DNA of 58,982 nt from NCBI GenBank assembly GCA_004560375.1, contig SFVC01000020.1:1-58982 (forward strand), read 5' to 3'. The position numbers and the translations under genes were made by a program. This DNA is from a bacterium (GTDB lineage Bacteria; Bacillota; Clostridia; Oscillospirales; Oscillospiraceae). This document shows, in pieces, positions 17,707 through 27,279 of the stretch. Position 1 is the stretch's first letter. Every line of letters begins with the position of its first letter. Below the pieces are notes generated by a model. It ran no database searches, was not told the origin of the DNA, and saw nothing but the letters and a program-made list of their open reading frames with translations.

Positions 17707-18652
17707 GGGCGCCGCCCCCCTTTCCCGCGGGGATCACCTTTTTGGCAAAGTACCGCCCCTTCCAGTGGGGCACCGCCAGGAACAGGGCCACCACCAGGGC
17801 GGTGAGCAGCTTCAGATCGTCGGTGGACAGCCCCAGCCGCAGCACAAACTGGATCACGATATAGTAGATCACCGCGCCGATGGCGCAGGCCAGCAGCTTC
17901 AGCGCGAAGTTGCGGAACACCCTGGAGAACAGCACCTCGCCGATGATGACGGCGGCCAGGCCAATGACGATGGCGCCCCGGCCCATGTTCACGTCGGCAA
18001 AGCCCTGGTACTGGGCCAGCAGCGCCCCGGCCAGCGCCACCAGGGCGTTGGACACCATCAGCCCCAGCACCTTGCACAGGTTGGTGCTGATGCCCTGGGC
18101 CCGGGCCATATTGCCGTTGGAGCCGGTGGCCCGCAGGGAGCAGCCCAGCTCGGTGCCGAAGAACCAGTACAGCACGGCGATAACCACCACCGTAAAGACA
18201 GCCAGCGGGATCAGCGGGTTGTTCAGGGTCAAATCCCGCACATAGCGGGCGGACACCAGCAGGCCGTACTTGTCCACGCTGATGGGCAGGTTGGCCTTGC
18301 CGCCCCCGGTGCCCCAGCCCATAATCCGCAGGTTCACGGAGTACAGGGCCAGCTGGGTCAGGATGCCGGACAGGATGGCGGGGATGCCGCACACCGTATG
18401 GAGCAGGCCGGTGACCAGCCCCGCCAGCAGCCCCGCCAGCACGGCGCACACCATGGCCACGCCCACCGGCGCCCCGTTGAGGGTGAGCAGGACGCACACG
18501 GCCGCCCCGGTGCCCAGGGATCCGTCCACCGTCAGGTCGGCGATGTCCATAATCTTATAGGTAATATACACGCCGATGGCCATCACGCCCCAGGCGAGGC
18601 CCTGGGCCGCGGCCCCGGGCATGGAGTTGAGCAGAGAAGTCAGGAAAGCCAC
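17699..18652 (-). CDS. ABC transporter permease of a TrpXYZ-type uptake system
   Basis: A 317-residue membrane protein with about nine hydrophobic segments of the branched-chain-amino-acid/ribose-type permease family; the block DIADLTVDGSLGTGAAV near residues 37-53 and GADVN-like FADVNMGRGAIVIGLAAVIIGE near 215-235 are characteristic of the group that works with PF04392 binding proteins. The start is GTG 6 nt after GGGGGGAAA. It lies between binding protein and ATPase genes in one operon; the preceding spacer contains a stem-loop that could lower expression relative to the binding protein. Confidence 0.88.
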   Translation of the reverse strand: MAFLTSLLNSMPGAAAQGLAWGVMAIGVYITYKIMDIADLTVDGSLGTGAAVCVLLTLNGAPVGVAMVCAVLAGLLAGLVTGLLHTVCGIPAILSGILTQLALYSVNLRIMGWGTGGGKANLPISVDKYGLLVSARYVRDLTLNNPLIPLAVFTVVVIAVLYWFFGTELGCSLRATGSNGNMARAQGISTNLCKVLGLMVSNALVALAGALLAQYQGFADVNMGRGAIVIGLAAVIIGEVLFSRVFRNFALKLLACAIGAVIYYIVIQFVLRLGLSTDDLKLLTALVVALFLAVPHWKGRYFAKKVIPAGKGGGAHA

Positions 18653-18717
18653 AAGTTTCCCCCCGGTTTCAATCTAAAGTTTTGGAAACAGCACAAAGAC
18701 GGCAAAGGCCGGGAACA

Positions 18718-18745
18718 GGCGGGAAAGGGAGCTCCCCTTCCCGCC
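18718..18745 (-). terminator. Intra-operon stem-loop between binding protein and permease genes
   Basis: GGCGGGAA.GGGAGCTCCC.TTCCCGCC is an almost perfect self-complementary stem without a following T-run. Such stems commonly stabilise the upstream binding-protein mRNA or attenuate read-through. Confidence 0.6.
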
Positions 18746-18779
18746 CCGCCCCAGCTGGCCGGTTTGGATGATTGGCGCG

Positions 18780-19808
18780 TCATTCCGCCGCAACGGCCTC
18801 ATAGCCCTCGGGGGCGGCAATGCCCAGGGCCTCGCAGTTGGCGGCATTGTACTTCTTCACCACCTGGGGGGCGGACTTCACCGGCATGGTGGACACGTCC
18901 GCGCCGTTCACCAGGATGTCGCAGGCCATCTCGCCGGCGATGTGGCCGATGTCGTAGTAGCTGATGGTCAGGGTCACCACGCCGCAGCCCTTGCACAGGC
19001 CCTCCTCGCCGGTCACCACGGGCACCTTGGCGGGCAGCACCACGTTGGCGATGGCCTCGGTGTTGTCGGCGGCGGTGTTGTCGGTGGGGATATAGATCAC
19101 GTCGCTGCCCTCGCAGGCGGTCTGGGTGACGGAGGCCACGTCGTTGGTGTCGTTGAAGGCGAACCGCTTGACCTCATAGCCCATACCCTTCAGGTGGCCC
19201 TCGATCACGTCGCACTGATAGGCGGAGTTGGGCTCGCCGGAGCAGTAGAGCAGGCCCACGGTCTGGGCGTCGGGGAAGATCTCCTGGATCATGGCGGCCT
19301 GCTGATCCAGGGGGGCCAGGTCGGAGGTGCCGGACACGTTGGTGCCCACAGTGCCGTTCCAGTCGCTGATCTCCAGGGCGGTGGCGTAGTCGGTGACGGA
19401 GGTGCCCAGCACGGGGATGGTGCTGGTGGCGGAGGCGGCGGCCTGGAGGGGAGCGGTGGCATTGGCCAGGATCAGATCCACCTTCTTGGACACGAAGCCG
19501 TCAATGATGGTGGGGCACAGGCTGGAGTCGCCGCTGGCGTTGCCCTCCTCGAACTTCACGTTACCCTCGCCCAGCTTCTCGATGAGGGCGTCCTTAAAGC
19601 CCTGGGTGGCGGCGTCCAGCGCCTCGTGGGGGGCCAGCTGGCAGATGCCCACGGTGTAGGTCTTGCCGTCGCCGGCGGGCTCGCCCTGGGAGTCTTTGGT
19701 CTCGGCGGGCTGGGTATCGGCCGCGCCGGGGTTGTTGGAGCAGGCGGCCAGAGACAGGGCCATGGTCAGCGCCAGCAGCAGCGCGGTGAGTTTGGACAGT
19801 TTTTTCAT
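18780..19808 (-). CDS. ABC transporter substrate-binding lipoprotein (PF04392/TrpX type)
   Basis: This 342-residue exported protein captures the ligand of the transporter. It begins with a lipoprotein signal (MKKLSKLTALLLALTMALSLAAC, lipobox LAAC), then a Thr/Glu/Asp-rich linker. The mature part opens TYTVGICQLAPHEALDAATQGF and contains GTSVTDYA and VGLLYCSGEPNSAYQ, typical of the family called ABC_sub_bind, some members of which bind tryptophan or other aromatic compounds. The start is the ATG 8 nt after GGAGG. Unlike many trpX genes, no T-box lies in the 80-nt leader, so tryptophan regulation is not supported. First gene of the operon. Confidence 0.9.
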   Translation of the reverse strand: MKKLSKLTALLLALTMALSLAACSNNPGAADTQPAETKDSQGEPAGDGKTYTVGICQLAPHEALDAATQGFKDALIEKLGEGNVKFEEGNASGDSSLCPTIIDGFVSKKVDLILANATAPLQAAASATSTIPVLGTSVTDYATALEISDWNGTVGTNVSGTSDLAPLDQQAAMIQEIFPDAQTVGLLYCSGEPNSAYQCDVIEGHLKGMGYEVKRFAFNDTNDVASVTQTACEGSDVIYIPTDNTAADNTEAIANVVLPAKVPVVTGEEGLCKGCGVVTLTISYYDIGHIAGEMACDILVNGADVSTMPVKSAPQVVKKYNAANCEALGIAAPEGYEAVAAE

Positions 19809-19896
19809 TCTGAATTCCTCCATTTGGGTTGCTTTACTGCTTTTAGCCGTCAAAGTGCCGGCGGCAAAAGGCCGGGCCCGGAGGCCCACGCCTGAC

Positions 19897-19925
19897 AGTA
19901 TACCGCTTTCCTGGGCCGGTGTCAA
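19897..19925 (-). promoter_or_regulatory. Promoter of the TrpXYZ-type operon
   Basis: TTGACA and TATACT on the minus strand, 17 bp apart. Confidence 0.85.
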
Positions 19926-20010
19926 GAAAAAATCGCCCCGGCCCGCCATTTTTCCCGTCGGCCCCTGAGCTCCGGACAGGAGGCCGGGTGCACTGCGGCC
20001 CGGACCGCCG

Positions 20011-20060
20011 AAAAACGCCCTGAGCCGGAAGTTAATTGCTTCCGGATCAGGGTGTTTTTT
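20011..20060. terminator. Terminator downstream of addA
   Basis: ACGCCCTGA..CCGGAAG pairs with CTTCCGG.TCAGGGTGT, flanked by A5 on the left and T6 on the right, so it can act on both strands. Confidence 0.85.
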
Positions 20061-20098
20061 CCGTGTTCCGCAGATACTCCGGCACTATGGGGCCTCTT

Positions 20099-23000
20099 TT
20101 ATACTTCTACCGCCTTCCCCACGCTGAAGAACCACAGGCACTTCCGGCCCACCGTCACCCCCGCCGCCTGGGACAGGGCCCTGCTGTACGCCTCCAGCTG
20201 GGGGCGGTAGTCCGACCCCCGGGCGTCCACCTGATCCGGCCCCACCCGGTCGGTCTTGAAGTCCAGCACGGTGGCCGTGCCGTCCTCCTCCACAAACCAG
20301 CAGTCCACCACCCCTTGCAGCAGCACCTCCTCCCCCGGTTCCGCTTCAGGGTAGTAGTCCGCCGCGGGGCACAGCAGGGAGAATTTGAACTCCCGCTCCA
20401 CCCGGGGGGAGCGCCGCAGCCGCAGGCCCAGCTCCGACCGGAAGAAGGCCAGAATGTCCGCCGGGTTCACCGCGTTCCCCTGCTGGGGGGTGATGTACTG
20501 GCCCTCCACCAGCCGGGTGATCTCGTCGGCGATGTCGGCGAAGCTGCCCGTCCGGCCATAGTCCAGGTACTGCATCACCATGTGCAGGGCGGTGCCCTTC
20601 TGGGCGGGGGTGAGGGGCCGCTCCCCCTGGAACACCGGGCGGCGCAGGACGGTCTGGGGCGGGGCGGGGGACAGCTCCACCCCGTGTTCCGCCGCCTCGC
20701 TGTCCTTCTCCCGCCCCTTGAGCTGGGTGGCGGTGAGTTTGGAGGGGATGTCCGCGCAGGCCAGGTGGGGATACCGCCACCCCAGCCGCTCCCCCAGCTC
20801 CGGCCGGATGGGCGCGGTCTCCCCGGCCCGAACCGTCTCCCCGCCGGCCAGCCCCCCGGGGGCCAGGAAGGCCCCGGCGGACAGCAGCCGCATCTCCCAG
20901 GGCAGGCCCTCCTCCGCCGGGGGCAGGGGGCGGGGGGCGTCCAGCCCCGCCCACAGGGGGGCGCTGTCCCGCCGGCACAGCGCCGGGGCCAGCACCCACT
21001 CCGCCATGGAGCGGGCGGAGGCCATCTGCCGGGGGGGCGGCGGGCACTGGGCCTGGGCCGCCAGCCCCGCCAGCTGCCCGCCCCGGCCGTTGACGGCGGC
21101 AAACAAAATCAGCTTGTGCTCCGCCCGGGTCATGGCCACGTAGAGCAGCCGCAGCTCCTCCGAGCGCAGCTCCCGCCGGAGCCGCAGGGCCAGGGCGTCC
21201 CGGGCGATGGTGGTGTACCGCAGGCCCCGCTGCCGATCCACCCGCTTGGGGCCCAGCCCCAGCTCCGGGTGGAACAGGATGGGAGCCTTGGCGTCCGCCT
21301 CGTTGAACTGCCTGTCCAGGCCGCACAGCAGCACCACCGGGAACTCCAGCCCCTTGGAGCGGTGGATGGACAGCAGGCGCACCCCGCCCCCCTCCCCGCC
21401 GGGGACGGGCACGGGGATGCCGTTCTCCGCCATCCGGCTCAGGTGGAGCAGGAAGGCCATCAGCCCCCGGTGGCCCCCGCTCTCAAACCGGGCGGCCTCG
21501 TCGTACAGGGCCATCAGGTTGGCCCGCCGCCGCTCCCCGTCGGGCAGGGCGGCGAACACCGCGGGCACGTCCAGCCGCCCGTAGAGCCGCCACAGCAGCC
21601 GGTGGCTGCCCTCCTCCGCCGCCAGCTCCCGCAGCTCGGCCAGCAGGGAGAGGAACTGGGCGCAGTCCCGCTCCCCCCGCTCCGCCCCGGCGCACAGGCA
21701 GTCGTACACCGAGCCCTCCCCCAGTGTGCGCAGCGCCGCCAGCCGGTCGGGGGGGAAGTCGAACAGGGGAGAGCGCAGCGCCGCCAGCAGGGCCACGTCC
21801 TGCCGGGGGTTGTCCAGCACCTGGAGCAGGGCCACGGCCACCGAGATCTCGGTGGTGCCGAAGAACTCCTGCCCTCCCTCGGCACTCCAGGGGACGCCCT
21901 GCTCGTCCAGGGCGGCGGCGTAGTACCGCAGCACCGGGCCGGGGGAGCGCAGCAGGATCACGATGTCCTCCGGCCGCACCGGCCTGTCCCCCACGGGCAG
22001 GCCCGACGCCAGCAGCTCCCGGACACGCCGGGCGGCGGCCCGGGCGGTGAGCAGATCCTTGTCCGGCCGCTCCTCCTCCCCGGCCTCCTCCGACCGGTCG
22101 GGCAGGGCGGACAGATCCACGCAGTTCAGCTCTACGGCGTACCGGGGGTCGGGGGTCAGCTCCGCCCGCCCGGGCCGCAGGGCCTCCGCGTCTGTATAGT
22201 CCAGCTCCCCCACCGCCCGGGTCATCACGTTCCGGAAGATGAAGTTCACCCCGCTGAGCACCTCGGGCCGGGAGCGGAAGTTGTCCGACAGCAGGATCTT
22301 CCGCCCCTGACCGGGGGCGGCCTCCTCCACCCGGGGGTACTGCTCGTACTTTTGCAGGAAGATCCCCGGCTCCGCCAGCCGGAAGCGGTAGATGGACTGC
22401 TTCACGTCCCCCACCAGGAACAGGTTGTCCCCGCTGGACAGCGCCCCAAAGATGGCGTTCTGCACGGCGTTGGTGTCCTGGTACTCATCCACCATGATCT
22501 CCCGGTACTGCCGCCCCACGTCCCGGGCCAGGGGGGAGGGGGCGCCGTCCTCCCCGGTGAGCAGGGCGGCGGTGAGGTGCTCGCCGTCGGCGAAGTCGAT
22601 GAGGCGGCGGCGACCCTTCAGGGCGGTAAAGGCCCGGTCAAACTCCGCCGTCACGTCCAGCAGGGCCTCCATGGCGGGGCCCATGGCCCGCAGATCCTCC
22701 ATGGCCTCGTCCCCGCCCACGTCGAACCGCTCCCCCAGCTTTTTGAGCTGCTTCCTGCACTCGTCCCGCTGGGCGGTCATCCGGGCCTTCAGGGCCTCGT
22801 CGTGCTCGCCCCGCTTCAGCCCCGGCCGGGGGAAGGGGATGGGGAAGCAGGCCGCCGCCCCGTCCCAGCCCTGGCCCAGGGCGTCCCGCAGCCCCTCCAG
22901 CCCGGCGATGGTGTCCTCCAGGGTGGGGCCGTAGTTTTTGTCCAGCAGGGCGTCCCAGGCGATCTCGTCCCGCAGGGCGGACAGCGCCCCCAGCCAGTAG

Positions 23001-23671
23001 CTTGTCAGCTCCTCCGCGTCCGCCAGCAGGGCCCGGCCCCAGGGGGTGTCCCCCGGATCCATACCGGGGGGGAGGAGGTAGTCCCGCTTCCGCCTCCGCA
23101 GCCAGCCCGCCGGATCCGCCTGGGCTTGCACCCGGCGGTGGATGTCTAAAATCACGTCCTCCAGGGTCTGGTCGTCCCGCTCCCCCGCCAGGGCGTCCAC
23201 CAGGGCGGCGAAGGCCGGGTCGCCCTCGATGCCGGCGTACCGCTCCTCCAGCACCTCCTCCAGGGCCTGCCGGCGCAGCTCGTCCCCCTCCGCCTCGTCG
23301 CACAGGCGGAAGTCGGGATCCAAATCCGCCAGGTGGCCCCACTGGCGCAGGAAGTCCAGGCAGAAGGCGTCGATGGTGCAGATGGGGGCCTTGTACACCA
23401 GGGTGGCGTTGCGCCGCAGGTGCCGATCCCCTGGCCTCTGGGCCAGGCGGGCGTGTATCCCCGCCGAGATCCGATCCCGCAGCTCCGCCGCCGCCGCGTT
23501 GGTGAAGGTGATCACCAGGAAGCGGTCGATATCCTCCCCCCGCTCCACCCAGCCCATCAGCCGCTCCACCAGCACCCGGGTCTTGCCCGAGCCCGCCGCC
23601 GCCGACACCAGCAGGTTTCCCCCCCGGTTGTCCACCGCCGCCCGCTGTTCCCTTGTCAGCTCAATGGCCAT
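20099..23671 (-). CDS. addA: ATP-dependent helicase/nuclease subunit A (AddA)
   Basis: AddA is the 3'-5' helicase and one of two nucleases of AddAB, which resects double-strand breaks and loads RecA. The 1190-residue protein begins with a UvrD-type helicase: Walker A SAAAGSGKTRVLVERL near residue 22, Walker B VDEYQDTNAVQ near 400, GDVKQSIYRFR, and the late helicase motif LSIHRSKGLEFPVVLLCG near 770. The C-terminal RecB-like nuclease motif is VLDFKTDRV near 1135. The gene overlaps the end of addB by 11 nt, so the two are coupled. Length and motif set are normal for clostridia. Confidence 0.96.
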   Translation of the reverse strand: MAIELTREQRAAVDNRGGNLLVSAAAGSGKTRVLVERLMGWVERGEDIDRFLVITFTNAAAAELRDRISAGIHARLAQRPGDRHLRRNATLVYKAPICTIDAFCLDFLRQWGHLADLDPDFRLCDEAEGDELRRQALEEVLEERYAGIEGDPAFAALVDALAGERDDQTLEDVILDIHRRVQAQADPAGWLRRRKRDYLLPPGMDPGDTPWGRALLADAEELTSYWLGALSALRDEIAWDALLDKNYGPTLEDTIAGLEGLRDALGQGWDGAAACFPIPFPRPGLKRGEHDEALKARMTAQRDECRKQLKKLGERFDVGGDEAMEDLRAMGPAMEALLDVTAEFDRAFTALKGRRRLIDFADGEHLTAALLTGEDGAPSPLARDVGRQYREIMVDEYQDTNAVQNAIFGALSSGDNLFLVGDVKQSIYRFRLAEPGIFLQKYEQYPRVEEAAPGQGRKILLSDNFRSRPEVLSGVNFIFRNVMTRAVGELDYTDAEALRPGRAELTPDPRYAVELNCVDLSALPDRSEEAGEEERPDKDLLTARAAARRVRELLASGLPVGDRPVRPEDIVILLRSPGPVLRYYAAALDEQGVPWSAEGGQEFFGTTEISVAVALLQVLDNPRQDVALLAALRSPLFDFPPDRLAALRTLGEGSVYDCLCAGAERGERDCAQFLSLLAELRELAAEEGSHRLLWRLYGRLDVPAVFAALPDGERRRANLMALYDEAARFESGGHRGLMAFLLHLSRMAENGIPVPVPGGEGGGVRLLSIHRSKGLEFPVVLLCGLDRQFNEADAKAPILFHPELGLGPKRVDRQRGLRYTTIARDALALRLRRELRSEELRLLYVAMTRAEHKLILFAAVNGRGGQLAGLAAQAQCPPPPRQMASARSMAEWVLAPALCRRDSAPLWAGLDAPRPLPPAEEGLPWEMRLLSAGAFLAPGGLAGGETVRAGETAPIRPELGERLGWRYPHLACADIPSKLTATQLKGREKDSEAAEHGVELSPAPPQTVLRRPVFQGERPLTPAQKGTALHMVMQYLDYGRTGSFADIADEITRLVEGQYITPQQGNAVNPADILAFFRSELGLRLRRSPRVEREFKFSLLCPAADYYPEAEPGEEVLLQGVVDCWFVEEDGTATVLDFKTDRVGPDQVDARGSDYRPQLEAYSRALSQAAGVTVGRKCLWFFSVGKAVEV

Positions 23672-26600
23672 CCTGTCCGTCCTCCTCCCGTTGGGCCAGC
23701 CACGCCCAGAATTCCGCCGCCCGCACCCCGCGGCGGTACCGCCGCCTGTCCCCGCAGCCCTCCTCGAAGTGGCAGGCCGCCCGGTAGTCGCACCAGCGGC
23801 AGGGATTTTTGTCCGCGTTGTGCCAGTAGGGATCCGCGTCGATGTTGCCCGCCGCCAGCTCCCCGGCGGCCCGCTTCAGGGCGGCGGTGATGTAGCCGTC
23901 CAGCGCGTTTAGCTGCTCCCCGGTGGCCAGGGCGTCCCCGCCCCCCCGGCCCGTCCCCACGGGCAGGAAGCGGAAGTCTCCGGCGGCGTGCTCCATGGCG
24001 GACAGCACCTCGGGATCGTCCAGCACCAGCCCCTGCCGCAGCAGCAGCCTGTCCCGGCTTACCTGGATCTCCTCCTCGGTCATGCCCCGCTCGCCGTCCA
24101 CCAGGGGTGTCCGGGCGGGCACGTACAGCACCCCGGCGGGGGCGATCTCCCCAGGGCCCAGCACCCGCTCCCCCTCCCGGGTGAGGGCGAACAGGTAGAG
24201 CAGCATCTGCAGCCCCCGGCCGTCCTCCACGTCGGAGAAGTCGAAGCTCTTTTTCCCCGTCTTGTAGTCCACCACCCGGAGGTAGCGCGTCCCGTTGTGC
24301 TCCCACTGATCCACCCGATCCACGAAGCCGGACAGCCGCAGCCGCACCCCCTGCTCCACCTCCACCGGGGGCAGCTCCCGGCCCGGGCCGAAGCCCAGCT
24401 CGAAGGCGGCGGGGGTGAAGTCGGACACGGCCAGCTCCGCGCACACGCTGCGGGCCACCGCCAGCGCCGCCTGCTTCATCCGGGCAAAGAGGTGGCGGAA
24501 CCGGGCCGTCTCCCCCTCCAGCCCCGCCAGCACCTCCCGCTCATAGCGATCCGCCGCCGCCCGGGACAGCCGCTCCACCGCCGCCCCGTCGCCCAGGGGG
24601 ACGTTCTCCTCCCGGGCCGCCCGGAGGGTGTCCTCCAACACGGCGTGGACGAAGGTGCCGTAGTCGGTGGCCCGGAAGGCCGCCCGCTGCCGGGGCTTGG
24701 CGTCCAGCCCGAACCGAAGAAAGTAGTTGAAGTGGCAGGAGTTCACCAGATCCAGCTTGGTGGCGGACATGGGCACCACGCTGCCGAACAGGGCGTCCAC
24801 CGCCGCCCGGGACAGCCGCCCCCGCCGCCAGCCCGCCGCGCCCTCGATGCGCGCCACCCGCTCCCCCAGGCCGGGGATCTCCCGCAGCGCCGCCGCCACG
24901 GCCGGATCCCGGCCCGCCAGCTCCAGCGCCGCGTCCGGGGCGGACAGGCGGGCCAGGGGGTCGGCCCCGTCCCGCACCGGCTCCTCCGGGAACAGCGCCC
25001 CAATCCGCTCCCACAGGAAGCAGGGGGTTTTCCGGTTGTCCCCCGTCCCGGCGGAAAAGCTGACATACAGCCGCCGGGAGGGGCGGCAGCAGGTCTCATA
25101 GGCGATGGTCATCTCCCGGCGCAGCTTGTCCTCCTGCCGGGGGGCCAGCTCCACCTCCATCGCCGCCAGCGCGTCCCGATCCTGGTCGGTGAACAGCCCC
25201 GGCGACAGGGCGCAGTCGGGGATGGAGCCGCTGTCCGCGCCTAAGAGGAACAGCGCCTTGACCTCCTTGTGGGCCATGCGGGGGGCGTCCCCCACCGTCA
25301 CCGCGTCCAGCGACACGGGGATGGCCCCCACGTCGTACTGGCTGAGCACCAGGGAGAACAGCCGGGAGAACTCGTCCAGCTCCAGCTCCCTGTCCCCCAG
25401 CAGCAGGGCGCACTGCTCCAGCCCCCCCACCAGGATGTCCCACAGCTGGCGGTACTGGGCGGCGGTGTTCCGATCCCCCCGCCGCTCCAGCCCGTCCGCC
25501 CGCTGGGCCAGCCGGGTGGGCAGGTCGATGTCCTCTAAGAATTGGTACAGGGCCAGGGCCCGTCCCCGCCCCGTCTTGTCCGGGTTCTTCCGCAGCCCCT
25601 CCAGGGGGGCGATGACCCGGCGGCGCAGGCCGTCCAGCCAGGCCACATGGGCCCTGTCCTCCTCGGAAAACTCCTGGCCGTAGCCCTCCGGGTGCATCTC
25701 CCAGGGCTTTTTCCGCGTCCAGGCCGAGCCCTTCAGATCCCAGGTGAGCACGTAGTTCTCCAGCAGATCCCGCTCCTCCTCCGAGATCCCCGTCAGCCCG
25801 GTTTTCAGGTAGCGGAACAGCTCCTCGTAGGGGTAGTCCGACCCCGCCGCGGCCAGGGCGGAGGTCACCAGGGCCAGCACCGGCTTTTCCAGGATGTCCT
25901 CCATGGCGGAGCGGAACACTGGCACCCCGTATCGCTCAAACACGCTGTCGATGAGCTCCCCGAAGCCGTCCATCCTCCGGGCGCACACAGCGATGTCCCG
26001 GCAGCGGTAGCCCTCCTCCCGGAGCAGGCGCAGGATCTCCGCCGCGCACCACTCCGCCTCCTGCCGGGGATCCCCGGCGGCAATCCGGACGACCGCACAG
26101 TCCCCCGCCCAGGGCTTGTCCGGCAGGGGGCCGAACAGGCGCTCCTCCAAAAAGGCCAGGGAGGGGTGGCGGGGCAGGGGGCGGGCCAGCGTCTCCCGGC
26201 GGACGGGGAGGTTATTGGCCTTCGCCAGCCGCTCCAGCCGCCCGGCGGCCCGGAGGGCGGGCTGGAAGATACCGGCCGGATCGTCCCCGGGGTCGCACAC
26301 AAAGGCGGCGGTGAGCTCCCCCTGGGCCATGAGGGCGGACAGCACCCCCTCCTCCTGGGGGGTGAAGTCGGTGAAGCCGTAGACGTAGAAGGCCATCCCC
26401 GCCCCCCACCGGGTCTCCTCCAGCTGGCGGGCCAGCCGGTCGAGGCGGCCCCGGGGATCGGCGTGCCCCTCCGCCTCCAGGGCCCGGTAGGCGGCGTAGA
26501 TGAGGCCTAAATCCCGCAGCTTGTCCCCCTGACGGCCCCCCAGCTCCTCCCCAGCGGCCAGGAGGGCTTCCGGCTCCACCCGGTAGGCGCGGCACTCGTC

Positions 26601-26963
26601 CACCGTGGCCAGCAGGCCGGTGAGAAAGGCGGGCTTCCGGGAGGGGGATCGGTAGGTGGACAGCGCGTCGGCCACCTGACGCAGGGCCGCGTACATCAGC
26701 AGCATCCGCCCGCCCCCGTCCAGCATGGGGGCGGCCCCGCCTCCGGCGGCGTCGGTGAGCCGCCCGGCTAAGCGGGTGAAGGACAGCACCTCGCAGTCCA
26801 GCAGCGCCCCGGCGGGGAGGGCGGCGCACATGGCCCGCTCGCTCTCGTGGGAATACTGCTCGGGCACAATGAGCAGCCGGCGGCGGGCGGGGGAGGCCCC
26901 CATCCGCTCCAGCAGCTCCCCCCGGATATCCTGCCCTGCCCGGGCGTACAGCAGCGTCAGCAT
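23661..26963 (-). CDS. addB: ATP-dependent helicase/nuclease subunit B (AddB)
   Basis: AddB is the second AddAB subunit, with an inactive helicase fold that reads Chi-type sequences and a 5'-strand nuclease. The 1100-residue protein has the nuclease motif VVDYKTGKK near residue 965 and iron-sulfur cysteines: one in NSCHFNYFLRFG (about 795) and three in CRWCDYRAACHFEEGC near the C-terminus. At the N-terminus, where B. subtilis has a GRSGSGKT Walker A, this protein reads YARAGQDIRG, so nucleotide binding there is probably lost. The start is the ATG 7 nt after AAAGGGGG; the frame continues upstream through a repeat and the infC promoter, which is not coding. Confidence 0.95.
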   Translation of the reverse strand: MLTLLYARAGQDIRGELLERMGASPARRRLLIVPEQYSHESERAMCAALPAGALLDCEVLSFTRLAGRLTDAAGGGAAPMLDGGGRMLLMYAALRQVADALSTYRSPSRKPAFLTGLLATVDECRAYRVEPEALLAAGEELGGRQGDKLRDLGLIYAAYRALEAEGHADPRGRLDRLARQLEETRWGAGMAFYVYGFTDFTPQEEGVLSALMAQGELTAAFVCDPGDDPAGIFQPALRAAGRLERLAKANNLPVRRETLARPLPRHPSLAFLEERLFGPLPDKPWAGDCAVVRIAAGDPRQEAEWCAAEILRLLREEGYRCRDIAVCARRMDGFGELIDSVFERYGVPVFRSAMEDILEKPVLALVTSALAAAGSDYPYEELFRYLKTGLTGISEEERDLLENYVLTWDLKGSAWTRKKPWEMHPEGYGQEFSEEDRAHVAWLDGLRRRVIAPLEGLRKNPDKTGRGRALALYQFLEDIDLPTRLAQRADGLERRGDRNTAAQYRQLWDILVGGLEQCALLLGDRELELDEFSRLFSLVLSQYDVGAIPVSLDAVTVGDAPRMAHKEVKALFLLGADSGSIPDCALSPGLFTDQDRDALAAMEVELAPRQEDKLRREMTIAYETCCRPSRRLYVSFSAGTGDNRKTPCFLWERIGALFPEEPVRDGADPLARLSAPDAALELAGRDPAVAAALREIPGLGERVARIEGAAGWRRGRLSRAAVDALFGSVVPMSATKLDLVNSCHFNYFLRFGLDAKPRQRAAFRATDYGTFVHAVLEDTLRAAREENVPLGDGAAVERLSRAAADRYEREVLAGLEGETARFRHLFARMKQAALAVARSVCAELAVSDFTPAAFELGFGPGRELPPVEVEQGVRLRLSGFVDRVDQWEHNGTRYLRVVDYKTGKKSFDFSDVEDGRGLQMLLYLFALTREGERVLGPGEIAPAGVLYVPARTPLVDGERGMTEEEIQVSRDRLLLRQGLVLDDPEVLSAMEHAAGDFRFLPVGTGRGGGDALATGEQLNALDGYITAALKRAAGELAAGNIDADPYWHNADKNPCRWCDYRAACHFEEGCGDRRRYRRGVRAAEFWAWLAQREEDGQDGH

Positions 26964-27000
26964 GGCAAGGCCCCCTTTCGCATAAAACGCATAAAATATG

Positions 27001-27064
27001 GTAGGGGCGGGTATTACCCGCCCACTGTGCCGCAGTCCTTCGGGCGGATGATATCCGCCCCTAC
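27001..27064. repeat. Small inverted-repeat element (MITE-like)
   Basis: A 64-bp unit bounded by GTAGGGGCGG and its exact inverse CCGCCCCTAC, with two internal hairpins (GGGCGGGTA.., GGGCGGATG..). It sits between divergent addB and infC. Related ends occur at 43635, 49245 and 52215. Confidence 0.75.
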
Positions 27065-27097
27065 ATTGTATCAAAAACCGATATGGAAAAAAAGCGG

Positions 27098-27126
27098 TTG
27101 ACAAACCGCGCCCCATCTGATATGAT
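27098..27126 (+). promoter_or_regulatory. Promoter of infC-rpmI-rplT
   Basis: TTGACA (27098-27103) and TATGAT (27121-27126) are 17 bp apart. The -35 box lies inside the small inverted repeat GCGGTTGACAAACCGC. Confidence 0.85.
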
Positions 27127-27132
27127 ACTTGG

Positions 27133-27269
27133 GCAAAAGGAAGCAGGAACGGCGCCGCCGTCCTCACCTCCCGCCGCGGGCGAAGGGGTTAACATGGTGA
27201 GCTCTCCACAGGACTGGTGGGGGCTTGTTGTGGACGTGGGCGCCTTCGCGCTCACGTTTTGACGTTTTT
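27133..27269 (+). promoter_or_regulatory. infC leader with attenuator (L20-leader-like)
   Basis: The 150-nt leader ends in a terminator immediately before the infC ribosome-binding site: ACGTGGGCGC (27234-27243) pairs with GCGCTCACGT (27248-27257) over CTTC, followed by TTTTGACGTTTTT. Upstream GGCGCC and GTGAGC segments can compete with its arms. In Bacillus this operon is repressed when ribosomal protein L20 binds the leader and promotes termination. The position and a competing fold support the same control here; I cannot verify the L20-binding motif by eye. Confidence 0.7.
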
Positions 27270-27279
27270 GAGGAGGTGC

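Noticed and set aside
19809..19896. Search for a T-box before the TrpX-like gene
   Set aside because: No GGTGG-type T-box core or terminator is present in the short leader.
20036..23149. A 1037-codon plus-strand frame across addA
   Set aside because: Same antisense artefact; the minus-strand product contains all AddA motifs.
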